Source of the DNA: Phallusia mammillata
Lineage: Eukaryota > Chordata > Ascidiacea > Phlebobranchia > Ascidiidae
Reading direction: 5' to 3'
DNA: 64,000 nucleotides
Assembly: GCA_003260075.1 (NCBI GenBank)
Contig: QLIY01000118.1
Span: 1-64,000, forward strand
Shown here: piece by piece, positions 10,704 through 30,530 of the stretch
Numbering within the stretch: the stretch's first letter is position 1
Layout: each line of letters starts with the position of its first letter
Made by a program: the position numbers and the translations under genes
The notes under the pieces: generated by a model
Database searches by the model: none
Seen by the model: only the letters and a program-made list of their open reading frames with translations
What the model was told of the DNA's origin: nothing

Positions 10704-12428
10704 ATGAATCAATTTATTCTGATTGCACTTATTGCAATTTGCTTTTTGGCAACTGGCCAAGGTTACGAATGTAAGATGGGTGAAAAGAACCCGTATTCTG
10801 ACACACAAATGGACGTGGTCTGTCCGTATGCCTGCATCAAAATGGATTTTCATACTTCATTCACTTACACAGGTATATTTTATGCTATATTTAAACCACA
10901 GTTATTTTAACTACAGACGGATGTCTCTTAATCGTTTAGTACTTTTAATTGAATGGTAAGTCCAAGGCCAATTAATTGCATAAACAACTGATTGCAGCAA
11001 ACGTATGTTTGTCAAAGCTGAATGTTATCGTGTTACTGTGTAGCTGCAGCAAGTTCAGCCATAATTCACCCACAATTGTACCCTCCATTGTTTAAGGCTC
11101 CATGGCGTTTTATTGTTACTTGGTGATTGTTTTAGTGGTTACTACTTAGTCAATTAATTTCAGCAAACATGAATTTCTCAGTATATCAACCCTGAAAATT
11201 GATTACAAATTTATTTTAGTTGTTTGTCCTAGAACTGCATGGAACTCAAGCTTGACTAAAGATTGGGATGTCTTGAGTTTAGTTTGTTTTGCATGCTTTG
11301 TGAAAAACACACAGCGACACAATTGCTCTGAACAATATTGTTTTTTGCAACAATAGCAGCTAATATATATTGCACCCAGGAATGCACATCAGCTACAATG
11401 CAACATCTGGCGATTGTGCCGATAAAGAAATGTGTGCCGATCCCGACCAGAAATGTGTGGAGCTGCGCAAAAGGAAGTTCATCATTATGGGTAATCGCAA
11501 AGTTGCAATGACATACACGTAAGTTGACAGTGCTCATGTAGTTTTCATTTAAAATGCATGCAGTGGATGATAATTCCTTAAAGGATTTTCGTTTCCATGA
11601 TCTGCATATACAATGAGGAAAATTTACTAACGGCATACCCCACGACAGCCTCACATTTACCTTATAATTTCGATAAGTGGCGCAAAACACTAAGATCCAT
11701 TTGAAACGATATATCTTCAAACATACTTTCGGTTGGGGCTGGTTGGGTTGGAGTAAGGTATTATGATTCGAAATGCAATAATACTAACTTTACCAACACT
11801 TATCTTTGACTGCTAAATAAATAATTCAGCTCTTTGCGCTACCCATCGGAGGTTAGGTAAATGTGGGTTTTCCGTGAGGTATGGTTTTTGTAGCTTTATC
11901 TAAAATCAACCTGATGAGCACTATAGTTAATAAGACCTTCATCAATTAAGGTGCTTGTTAATTCACAGCAACGTGTTTACCTGAAGATATCAAAACATGA
12001 GCAAATTAGTCATCTGTGTTACATGCATGTAACTCAACCTTGGAAGCCTAAAATACCGTGTTAGCTCCGGGTCGGCAAGCTTGATGTATGTGAGGTAATG
12101 CTTCATGTCACGTCAAACCATTTGCTTATATTAAAGTATCTTTTGATCCAATTTAATGTATCTCTTTCCTTATATTTAGTTCAACAATAAATTGATTCGC
12201 GGCGTTTATCAACTTTCCGACCTTTCTCTTATAGTTACGGATCACATTTAAATACCGTTGTTTGCTTTGATGTTATGCAGAGATTGTCACAGTGAGTGTT
12301 GCTTCACTGACCAGTGCAACAAACCACTAGATCAGGCTCCAAATGTTGATCAGGTGGGTTTGGACAAAACCAACGCCGAACCAGAAGAAAGTCTGACCAA
12401 GCAAGCAAAAAATCTTGAGGAGATTTAG
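10704..12428 (+). CDS. Ly6/uPAR-like secreted ten-cysteine protein, copy 2
   Basis: Exons 10704-10872, 11380-11518 and 12281-12428 join in phases 1 and 2 to give 151 aa. A 20-residue signal peptide (ending ATGQG) precedes the ten-cysteine domain, with exactly the same cysteine spacing as copy 1 and the closing motif DCHSECCFTDQCN. The C-terminal tail is longer than in copy 1 (VGLDKTNAEPEESLTK region), polar and without an anchor signal. Exon 2 reads GMHISYNATSGDC, where the other copies have SGGC or TGGC. An AATAAA lies about 95 bp after the stop. The 5' half from residue 23 (10770-11170) is identical to the fragment at the left window edge. Function unknown; the LU fold is inferred from the cysteine pattern. 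Confidence 0.78.
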
Positions 12429-14621
12429 ATGATGATTCGCTGTGGAAAGTCAACTATAGATGGAACTGAATTTGCTTAAATTGTCTTGCATCATTCATTT
12501 GCAGTAATTATCACATCTTGTAAATAAAACTAAATTGTTTCATCACATGCAAACAGCTTAAATAAAATAATGTAACTAACTTGTGTGTGATGTGTGTAAT
12601 TTTGGCTAAATTTATAGGATAAGTATATTCATTTATGGCTAACTCCAGGCTAATTGGGGGTTCGACACCGCAGAAAAAAATGCCCCCCCAAACATTTCCA
12701 TGCGACGAAAAATGAGCTAAAATTTGCAGACATAAATGTTTTTGTAAAAAAAGTGAGTGTGCTTTAAAGCAGTCACTGGATCGACACTAGCCATACTGTT
12801 TCGAGACTAAAAATATATTATTTATGCAAGGTAACAAACATGGAAATATTTTTGTTTTATGCCGTAAAGTTACATTATTTGCCTTCAATTTTATAAAACA
12901 TTTCTTTCTCCTACATTTAACACTCCAAATAACAAAATATTAGCAATATTATAGTTTACAAATATCTGCAAATGACAGTTCCCCAAAACGTTAGGCGTAA
13001 ATTAGGTTCGTTTGGTGTGAGCTTTATCAGTTATTACAATTATTGTTACAAACCCGGCCTAAATCACGTGACAAACTCCAATTGGTTGTGCCAAATACCA
13101 ATCACGTGACCCATGCCCAGACATTGCGACATCGTTGAAAATATCATGCACGTTGTCACTAACAAAAAATATTGCACCAGAAGCAATTTCGACCGTCAAC
13201 TTTTCATGTGACGTCATTGTGTGAAATAAAGTTCACCGGAATTTTCTCTTCGTGCTGAGAGATTGTTGTTCCGGAGCCCCAGGGCAAGCGCTTTGCACAC
13301 GGCCCGCTTATCCCGGAAATCGACGTTGGAATTTTGGTCGAAGTTGAAAAATTCTCTGCCCCGCGTGTTTTGCAATTTACATTCTTTGATATTACTGATG
13401 ATGGCATGAGCATTTGCCGAAACGTTTGAACAATAAAGCATGTCGCTTTTTACGTCTATTTGGGCCGTTATTTTCACCATTAAACTTATGAACAGATCTG
13501 TATATAGTGTTCCAAAGTACATTCTTTGACATTTTGTCAAATATATAGAATACTTACAAATAAATTTTGTTGGGTATTGGTCGTGTTATTTCCGATAATG
13601 ACAAAAGCTTTCGTTGGAACGTCGTAACAATACTGATATTTTACAAAGATTGAGTCAATATAAGTTATATTTAAACCGATTGAAATCAAAATGCACACAA
13701 AAGTATAAACATCCTATTGACCAAATAAACAAGACCACAAAGCATCGTGAGGCTCATATATTCTCTAAAACATACTTTATGTTTAAGATTATAGCTAGTT
13801 TTCGGGCAACTTTGTTCAGTCACCCGTAACTTGAGTTTGCATTTTTTTCATTGTTGTCAGGTTGTATTAATCTTTGTACACAACGCAAATGAAGTTTGAT
13901 CGATCAAAATAAATCAACATAAAATAATTGGCAAATTATTAGCAATGCCTATGATGAAAATGTTGCAATGCAATATCATATATGTCATACCGAAGTTTCT
14001 GGAAAACGAAGCACAATGATGAAATATAAATTTTTCGCAAGAACATTCTCGAACATATTTGCAATACAGTGTCGCAATCAACGGTTGCTGCAAAACGACG
14101 CGATTCCCCATTCGTGCACAAGGCCGATTGCGTCAGACAACTGTAAACAACTCGACCTATGGTATAAAACGCGCAGGTTTCGTTCAAGTATTTGTCATTT
14201 GGCAAACTGTTAACTTGCGCATCAAGAAGAGAAAGAAAGAAAATAATTTTACTATTAATGTTTTTTTAACAAACTTAAGGAACGTGTTTGTGTGCACAAA
14301 TTTACTCGTTTTGAAAGAGGTTTTAGGACATAGGGACTATATACTCTAGGTGTAACAGGTTTTAGCGTGGAATTTATATAAATGACTGGTAACTTATATG
14401 AAAATAACTGATCTTTTTGGTGCAGTGTTGAATTCAATTTTGTTCAATTGATCCGAATTGTGGCAACGTTTTCACTTTGCCGATAATATTTTTGATACAA
14501 ATAACTTTTATTTCCCCACACATTTTTTTTTCAAGTTAGTTTGTAACAATCCAAATCAACTATTTTCTTCAGATTTTTTTTGCAGTGGGATTGCAGACAT
14601 ATCAGTTCATCAGAGAGAAAA
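12429..14621. other. Intergenic region between Ly6-like copies 2 and 3
   Basis: It contains the 3' flank shared by the cluster up to about 12730, then AT-rich sequence, and at 13240-14220 diverged pieces of the 5' block (for example 'ccccagggca' near 13280 and 'cagtgtcgcaatcaacgg' near 14066). CACGTG-containing segments occur near 13066 and 13104. An acceptor-like site (ttttttttgcag) ends near 14584, about 38 bp before the next start codon. No additional gene is supported. Confidence 0.45.
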
Positions 14622-15895
14622 ATGAATCACTTTGTTGGAGTTGCACTTTTTGCTTTTTACTTCTTTGCAATTGGTGAAGGTTTGCAATGTAAGAAGGGCA
14701 ACAAGAGTCCTTATGTTGACACACAGGCCGATGTCACGTGTCCGTATGCTTGCATCATCACAGATTATCACCTGTCCTTCAACGTTGCAGGTATAGCTCT
14801 GTTTTGTGCGTCTGTTTTAAACTACAGACGAAACGAGTCAACAGCAAACCGGTTAATCGCATATTGCTTAATATTGAAATTTCTCAGACAAAAATTTTAA
14901 ACTTAAAAATTGATTTGTAGATCATATGACTCTATTTGCAATGTTAAAGGTTTATGACACTGTTATGTATGTATGTTCAATTTTAAACACAATCATAGTT
15001 GTCTCTTTGATTAAATTTAGGTTGCATTACGAACAAACTGATACAAAAAATATTTTACAAAATAGGACTTTAGTCGTTATACAAGTAAACAGTCTTGTGT
15101 CAACAATCAATAATGACCTGTGTTTTATTCTCAGGACCTCAAATCAGCTACAACCAATCATCTGGTGGATGTGCTGACGAAGCGATGTGTGCCGATCCTG
15201 ACCAGAAATGCGTAAAAGTTCACAACATCAAGTTTATACCGATGGGTGACCGCAAATTTCCAATTACTTTCACGTAAGTTAAGGCTTTTTTATGCAGTTT
15301 TCAATTAAACAATTACTGCAGTGGATGAAAATTGATTTAAGTCAGAGAGAACATCCCTTATAAGGAGGTATTTGATTTCGTTAGATTGACTTTTTTGTAG
15401 CAATGATGTGGGTCTCTCAAAACAGCAGTTCGGAAAATTTAACTTTCAAAGGACATGGGGGCCCACAGACTGTACTAAGACAAAAAAAATAACAATTTAG
15501 ACCAATATTCTAACTTACATGCGAATGTACAAAACACAACCTTGGCAAAATATGTGACCAAAGAACATCCAAAAGACTCCGTGTTAGGCTAGCCGCTAGA
15601 AGGATATCTTAGTTACAGGTCACTGTTTAATACAAAAAAAAACCTTATTGGCTACAATTTACATTGTAATAAGAATACTTACTTATGGTTTGCTTTTCAC
15701 AGAGATTGCCGCAGTCACTGTTGCTTCACTGATCTCTGTAACAAACCTGGACCACAAGATGGAATTCCCAGTGTTATGCCGCTGGGTTTGGACGAATCAG
15801 ATGTAGAACCACATGAAAGTCAAAACCCGAACTGGGCTTCCAAGTTCGGTAAACCTCTAACCAGGCCAACAAAAGAACCTGAGGATATTTATTAG
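14622..15895 (+). CDS. Ly6/uPAR-like secreted ten-cysteine protein, copy 3
   Basis: Exons 14622-14790, 15135-15273 and 15703-15895, phases 1 and 2, encode 166 aa. The signal peptide (ending FFAIGEG) is followed by LQCKKGNKSPYVDTQ, then GPQISYNQSSGGC in exon 2 and DCRSHCCFTDLCNKPGP in exon 3, so all ten cysteines are kept. The tail after the domain is the longest of the set, rich in Pro, Glu and Lys, ending in EPEDIY, with no hydrophobic anchor. The exon structure is identical to the other copies, but introns are shorter and sequence is more diverged, which argues that this is a genuine paralogue rather than a haplotype copy. An AATAAA lies at about 15989. Role unknown. Confidence 0.78.
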
Positions 15896-17032
15896 ATGAT
15901 GATTCGATGTGAAATGTGAAGTATAACAGGAACTAAATTTTACTCTGATTGTCTTACATCCTCTATTTACCGTTTATATCACATTTTGTAAATAAAACTG
16001 TATTGTCATACTGTCGTTGTTTTATCACATTCTAAGACCTTAATAAATTAATGTTAATTAATGCTTAACTTTCGCTGAACGCTATGTGTGTTAAAATGGC
16101 GGAAACACGATATCGAAAGGAGACATTGCTGTAGCTTACAATAGAGAAGAAAATCTGTAATTTAGGCCAAGTTTGTAGGATATGTAAATTCTCCACCACT
16201 CAATTATATCAAGTCCTTTGATATAGCTACTAATAAGAACTCACAACAAAGTTTGCTAAATACCGATAGGTGGCGTAAAGTGCAAAGTTATTTAAATTGA
16301 CAGTGAGTCCGGGATAGTGTTAAGAACAAAGTTTTTAAGTCTTACAGATTTGATTAAGTGTTAAATAACTCACCCAAAAAGTTATTTTTCGAGTTTTTCT
16401 ATAAAAGAACCAGTCCACACGCAGGTTTAGTTCAGCGGATAAGTTGTATTTCGCCTGTTAAAAGAAATCAAAGCGATTCGATTGCATGAGATCTGCAATA
16501 ATAACAAAACCTGAATTAGCTGGAAAACGTTTTTATTTCTTTAAATTAAGGGTTTTTGACCTGCGGGGTGCACCTCTGGAAGTCGTTCGCCATTTTGCGA
16601 TTAATTTTTCATTTTTGATTCTTTCTTTTTGTCCAAAGCCAAACTTTAATTTAGTTATTGCAAAAAAACGATGGAAGATTTTGGAAGGGTCGTCAGTAGT
16701 TATGTTGAGTTGTTAAAATGGGTCACTGGATAAAAATGGCCAAAAACCACCGCTCTATGTCAAACAAACATTAAAGTTGAGGGTCCACATCGACACAAGG
16801 CGACCTGCTGCCAAAACGTAACCTTTTTAATTAAACAAGTCTGGCAATAACACTTTTTTAATAAATATATATGTCTGCGATGGAATTGATGCAATGTTAT
16901 GGAACAATGAAAAAGCAAACTTTCTGTCAGACTATTTGGCAAAAACAGTTTAAAAAGGTTCGCAGACAGTGTCGCAAACAACGAACGATGCCAAACGACG
17001 AATTTCGTGTGCAAGGCACAAGATTCCAGTTT

Positions 17033-17131
<99 letters not shown>

Positions 17132-17621
17132 AAACGGTAGCTGGTATAAAACCACAGGTTCGGTTCAAGTCTTCAGCAGATGTTCAGTGGTCAACTTGCT
17201 CATAATGGAAATAAGCATAAAAAATCAAGAAGTTCTTGGTTGTCTGACAATAATGGAAATCTTTATAATAAAACTCGTATTTGCCTGCACAAATTTGCAC
17301 GTTTAATATCTAATTAACTTAATTGGAAGATGTTTTTTTCTGAAAACCGCCTCTGGTGTTAATTCAAGCTCTTTCTTATCTGTTGTCAAAACTTTTTTAG
17401 CAGGTCATTTCATAGTTGCACTGAGATATCTTTAATATTGAGTACAGTGCAGCTTTTTGTTAATTCGAAATCTGCCAAACGTTTACAATATTAAAAAAAA
17501 AAGTTTAATATTTGTAAAGAAAACTTTGTCCGCAAAATGCTTAGATGTTTTTTACAAACAAGTACTATTTTTTACCAGAAACTTTTCCTGAAGTTGTTTT
17601 GATAACAGTTAAAATATAGAA
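15896..17621. other. Intergenic region and 5' block of Ly6-like copy 4
   Basis: Bases 15896-16550 hold the 3' flank and unremarkable AT-rich sequence. From about 16560 to 17480 runs a diverged copy of the cluster 5' block, in which the left arm of the usual hairpin is missing and about 35 bp expected from the other copies is replaced by a 95-base C run (17035-17129). An acceptor-like site (tttttaccag) ends near 17579, about 43 bp before the start codon at 17622. Confidence 0.5.
17035..17129. repeat. Homopolymer of 95 C
   Basis: A pure C run replaces the segment that in the paralogous blocks (7998-8030, 9898-9945) reads 'acacgaac...aaaccgc'. Flanking sequence stays aligned with the paralogues on both sides. 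Natural expansion and assembly filler cannot be told apart from the sequence. Proline- and glycine-only ORFs across it are meaningless. Confidence 0.9.
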
Positions 17622-19133
17622 ATGGATAGCTTTATCGCGATTGCACTGTTTGCTATTTGCTTTTTGGGAACCGCACAAGGTTTGGTATGCAAAATGGGAA
17701 CCAAGGAGCCGCAGTACGACGGGCAATATTTCGCTACATGCCCTTATGCCTGCATCAAGACCGACTATCACGAATCGTACAAAATGGCAGGTATAGCCGT
17801 GTTTTGTGCAAGTTATTTTTATGTCACATATTTGCACCGTGTTGTTTCGTGAAAGCTAGGAATGCCAAAACCATGAGGATATAACGCATTGCATTCGTAG
17901 CCTGAGGCCATAAAGCGGCTTTCTTTTAAGGAGTGGCTTAGGATGTAGGCCTAATGTATATCTGTTTGGGTCAAACGTTTCTTAAATGCTTAACATTATT
18001 TTCTCAATATAGTCACTTTAAAATTAAACTAATAGTTTCCTACATTTAGAGTTTCAAACTTATCTTTAAAGTGGCCCCACTTTTTGAACAACCAAGTTAC
18101 ATTTAAAATCATGCAAAAAAAATCTGTTTTTACATGTAAAGATCATTTCGAGACTACGGTCGTAATTCATCACAAAAATGTATTTTGAAGTGGTCGTTAT
18201 TTTCAAATTTCACTTGATCTATGCAGGACCTCGACTGAGCTACAACGTTTCGACTGGTGGTTGTGCCGACGAAGCAAAATGTGCTAACACCGACCCGATA
18301 TGTGCTGACCTTTACAACACCAAGATCTTTTATCTTTACAAACGGATATTTTCAATAACATACACGTAAGTTCGGGTAAAATCAATTTACTTTTCACCAT
18401 GGCCGATGCAGCCTACAGCCTTGAGCCATTTTAACAAACACTTGACTTAGCTTTGGAATATCCATGTACGGACAAAACCGAGCAAAATTGCCATCGAGCT
18501 GCTGTTTATGTCACAGCTTTTATTGTGGCACTGTCTTTCTGTCATTTGGAACTTTGTTGGTATAATGTGATCAATTTATCATCATCTAAATGTCCCTTGT
18601 TAGCCGCAGAATGGCACAAATACCACTAAAAATATATGTAATTTCTTCCAATTTTCCTGTAAAATGGGCACCAAATATTATGTTTGCACCCGTATGCCTT
18701 ATCAAAAATTTTTTGGATAACAATATTACATACTATTTACGGACTCAAAAAAGTATTTTTTATCAAAAACTCAACCTTTTGATGATAAAAATTGCGGCCT
18801 GAACAAACGGATTGTTCAAACGTGTCGCTTTTTACGTCCAGTTGGTCCATTATTTTCATATATCTGTTTGTATATTACGTATTCTATACACAAGTTCCCT
18901 GGCAGTTGATATGTTTTTAATTAAATCTTGCATTAATATCATACAGAAATTGCCGTAGTCAATGTTGCTTCACTGATTTGTGTAATGCACCTGGACCAGA
19001 AGACAACATTCACGTTGATAAGCAGGCCGTTCTGAATGAAACCGATGTACAACCGGAAGCAAACACAAACTGGGTTTCAAACTTTTTGAAACCTCTGGCT
19101 AGACCCACAAAACGGCCCAAACAGATTAATTAG
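17622..19133 (+). CDS. Ly6/uPAR-like secreted ten-cysteine protein, copy 4
   Basis: Exons 17622-17790, 18227-18365 and 18947-19133, phases 1 and 2, encode 164 aa. It starts with a hydrophobic signal peptide (ending LGTAQG), then LVCKMGTKEPQYDGQ, GPRLSYNVSTGGC and NCRSQCCFTDLCNAPGP, keeping all ten cysteines. It is the most diverged copy: the usual Asp before the seventh cysteine is Asn and the loop in exon 2 is KIFYLYKRIFS. The tail is polar, with Lys/Arg/Pro near the end. A decayed exon-1 relic sits inside intron 2 (18658-18708). No anchor signal is seen, so secretion is inferred. Confidence 0.77.
18658..18708 (+). pseudogene. Decayed exon-1 relic in intron 2 of Ly6-like copy 4
   Basis: Bases tgtaaaatgggcaccaaa and, after a deletion, tgcacccgtatgcc resemble the exon-1 codons for CKMGTK and CPYAC of this family. 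The middle is missing and the frame continues into AT-rich sequence, so it is a remnant of another cluster copy. Confidence 0.45.
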
Positions 19134-19271
19134 ATCATGATTTGATAAAGAAAGTCAATTATACTCGGAAATGCATACTAAAATTGATTTAATATTTACA
19201 TCGATTGTTAATAGTCACGCCCTGCAAAAATGTGCAGTGTAATTGATTTGTCACCGTTTAAAACGTTAAAT

Positions 19272-19587
19272 CAGTGATTCTCAAACTGTGTGCCGCGGCA
19301 CCTTAGTGTGCCTTGAGAGATTTCCAAGTGTGCCGCGAAATATTTTCTATTTTAAAGCACAAACATTCCTTGGTGTTTAGGACTTCATGGCGAAATACTG
19401 GTGTGCATGACAACGTTTTCAAGCTCATGTTTTTGTTATTGGTAATGTAGAGCATCCTTACCCTACCACAATAAAGTTAAAACTTAAAATTCTTTGAATA
19501 AGTTTTGTTATGTTTACCTGCGTGTGCCGCCGAAGGAAATTTTAGTTCTTTAATGCCCCGCATGCTTAAAAAGTTTGAGAACCACTG
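19272..19587. mobile_element. hAT-type MITE with perfect 8-bp target duplication
   Basis: 316 bp with terminal inverted repeats CAGTGATTCTCAAACT / AGTTTGAGAACCACTG. Both flanks carry cgttaaat (19264-19271 and 19588-19595). It has no coding capacity and lies in the region after the last Ly6-like gene. Confidence 0.88.
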
Positions 19588-19595
19588 CGTTAAAT

Positions 19596-21881
19596 AAATG
19601 TACATACATCTTGGGTCTTTGTGTGTAAAACTTTCAGTGGTAGGATATCAAAAAGCGGATACAAAGTAGCCTACATACAGTAGCTTAGCCTACATTGCAG
19701 AAAAACGATACGTGTAAATAAAGTTGGACAAAAAGTTTGTACTAAATAAGAGCGAGTTGTAATGTCCGAAAGCATTTTGTCCACAGATAGGTTTTTGCAA
19801 ACTATATATGAAACATAGACTTTGGGTTTTTGCAGATGGGTCCTGTGTTTTTGTGCCATTTTACCATTATGTGTGATGTGTATGTTTGCTGCGTTCATGT
19901 GCGCGTGAAAATACCATACGATGTAACAAGCGCGTAAAACATCATAGTTTGATGGAAAAATCGTGCAATCATTTTTGTTCTTGTTTTGGTAAAATTTGGT
20001 GACTATAATTTAGTTAATTGGGTTAGAGCAGGGGTGCACAACCTGCGGCCGAGTAGACGATTTTGTGCGGCCGTGAACATGTTTATTAAAATATATGCAC
20101 TGGCGGCCGTGACGTAAAAACCTCTTTTGCTAAATATTTTGACTTTCAAACTGCATTAAATAGATTTTGTAAGACTGTAAAGAATATTACCAGCCTAGTG
20201 ACCCTGTGCATCACACTTTATATACGCCTGTTGTGTGCAAACAATGTAAATAAACAGTCACCTCTTGCGTCACAATATAGATTATGACGTCATGGTTGTG
20301 CACCCATGTGTTAGAGAAAGGCGTCTTGTGTGTTTTCTCAGGGAAACACGAAAAAACAAGACAGGTGATCAGGCGATTTTCGATAGTGAATTACTGCATA
20401 CTCCGACGACTGTACTTCCCATAATTTGGGGAGCAGTGCGACGTAGATGTATGTGTACTATAATAGACCTTGCTTGCAGTTCCATTCAGACCATTCCAGC
20501 GAAACTCTTGTATTAAAAGTTGGTAGGCTGAATATGCGAATAATTAGAATCGTCTTATTCTGATGATATTTTGTCAAATGTGTAATCAATTATAGATATT
20601 ACATATATACTGACATTTTCAACAATAAAGCAAGCACTGGTCTAAAAGCCGACACTGTTTTCAGATTTAAAAGTAAATTCTTCCATTTTTTTCGTTGCAT
20701 TTTATTTCATGGTTTGTTAATTCTTGCTGGTAAATTCTGTTTTGTATCATCGGACGTACACAAAATGGATGATGGATCGAAATTGATCAGTAAAAAAGTC
20801 ATATGTCCATTAGTCCGCTCTCCGCTGGTGGTTTACTGTTTGTTTTTCGTTTGTTCGTTTTATTTCGTTTTTTGTTGGCATACTATGCTATTATTCTACG
20901 AAAGTTTTATTAACTTTAGTTTCTCATAAAAGAAAAACGCTATGTGACAAAATTTAAATGCAAACCAACTTCTATACTTCTCATGTAATTTGCAAAAAAC
21001 TTGTGTGTTGTGCTGCACTGCTGGGCCTGCTGTTGCTGCACCTAATTTTTAAGGAAAGGGTTGTTTTAAGTCCTGATAATATACAATACTAATTACACAT
21101 GGAAGAGAGACAACTAACATTATTGCAGTGATGTCAATTGGCAGAATGTCAGATAGGGTTCTGACACATTTTTGGTTTGCTTTTACATTGAAGTTGCATT
21201 GGATATATATAAACATGTTGCTCAATTAAATGAAAAGCTTGTACTTTTTTACTTTACAGATTTTCACAGAGTATTGTGAACTTATTCTGTTTGTTTTATT
21301 GGACACTTATTGTTTAATACTAGGGTTCCTCTATTTCTCGACTTCTTCGTTTCTCGAGAGTCTCGAAATTTTTATTTAAGCGGATTTTGTAACAAAAACA
21401 AACAAAAAAAATTCCGATTGTACGTTTATTCGCTTCTAGTAGCGATCGCAAGTAGTGATTCGCTAGCAAATCAGCCAAAAACGAAGCGACTGTTATAGAT
21501 CTTACGCAACCAGGCGTGACTTCTGCCTGGGAAAGGTGAAAGTTTAGCGGCAACGCACGTTAAAAATCGCTGTTTCGGAAGCAAAATAAGAAAGTTATGT
21601 GCCCAGTCCGCTCTAGAGGCGAGTTGAAGCGAAAAATACACGTAATAAGAGGTGTCGCATTTACTTTTTGTTTAAGATACATGACATAATTTTTCTCGAG
21701 AAATTTTTATTTATTTCTCGAGAATCGAGACTTGATTTTTTTGAGAGGGAAATCTATTTCATACCATTGTGTCATTAAAATCATTTACTTTGTCACTCAA
21801 ATAATACATTTACAGTTAATTTGTTATTATGGGTTTTTGGTAACAGATTGTTATTTTTTCAGAGATGTGTTTGTATGTAGC
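19596..21881. other. Gene-free stretch before WDR7
   Basis: No exon is supported. Apart from the element at 20029-20308, an inverted-repeat-like segment rich in TCTCGAG occurs at about 21321-21738, possibly another small element. The end at 21851-21862 is a strong acceptor (ttattttttcag) 20 bp before the WDR7 start codon, the likely trans-splice or 5' intron site. Confidence 0.4.
20029..20308. mobile_element. hAT-type MITE
   Basis: 280 bp, starting CAGGGGTGCACAACC and ending GGTTGTGCACCCATG, so 14 of 15 terminal bases pair. The flanking 8-mers ggttagag and tgttagag agree at 7 of 8 positions, consistent with a hAT target duplication. Confidence 0.8.

Positions 21882-30530
<8,649 letters not shown>

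Noticed and set aside
11256..11720. Minus-strand ORF of 154 codons
   Set aside because: It is antisense to exon 2 of the Ly6-like gene at 10704, whose frame is conserved across copies.
16760..17306. Poly-proline and poly-glycine ORFs of 72-131 codons
   Set aside because: They are translations of the 95-base C run in six frames and have no other support.
21321..21738. TCTCGAG-rich inverted segment as a defined transposon
   Set aside because: The two ends are only partly complementary and no target duplication could be assigned, so it is mentioned only within the intergenic description.
21732..21881. 50-codon upstream extension of the WDR7 frame
   Set aside because: It lies before a strong acceptor at 21861-21862. 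The protein similarity starts at NSLVVPLVLWG after the ATG at 21882.
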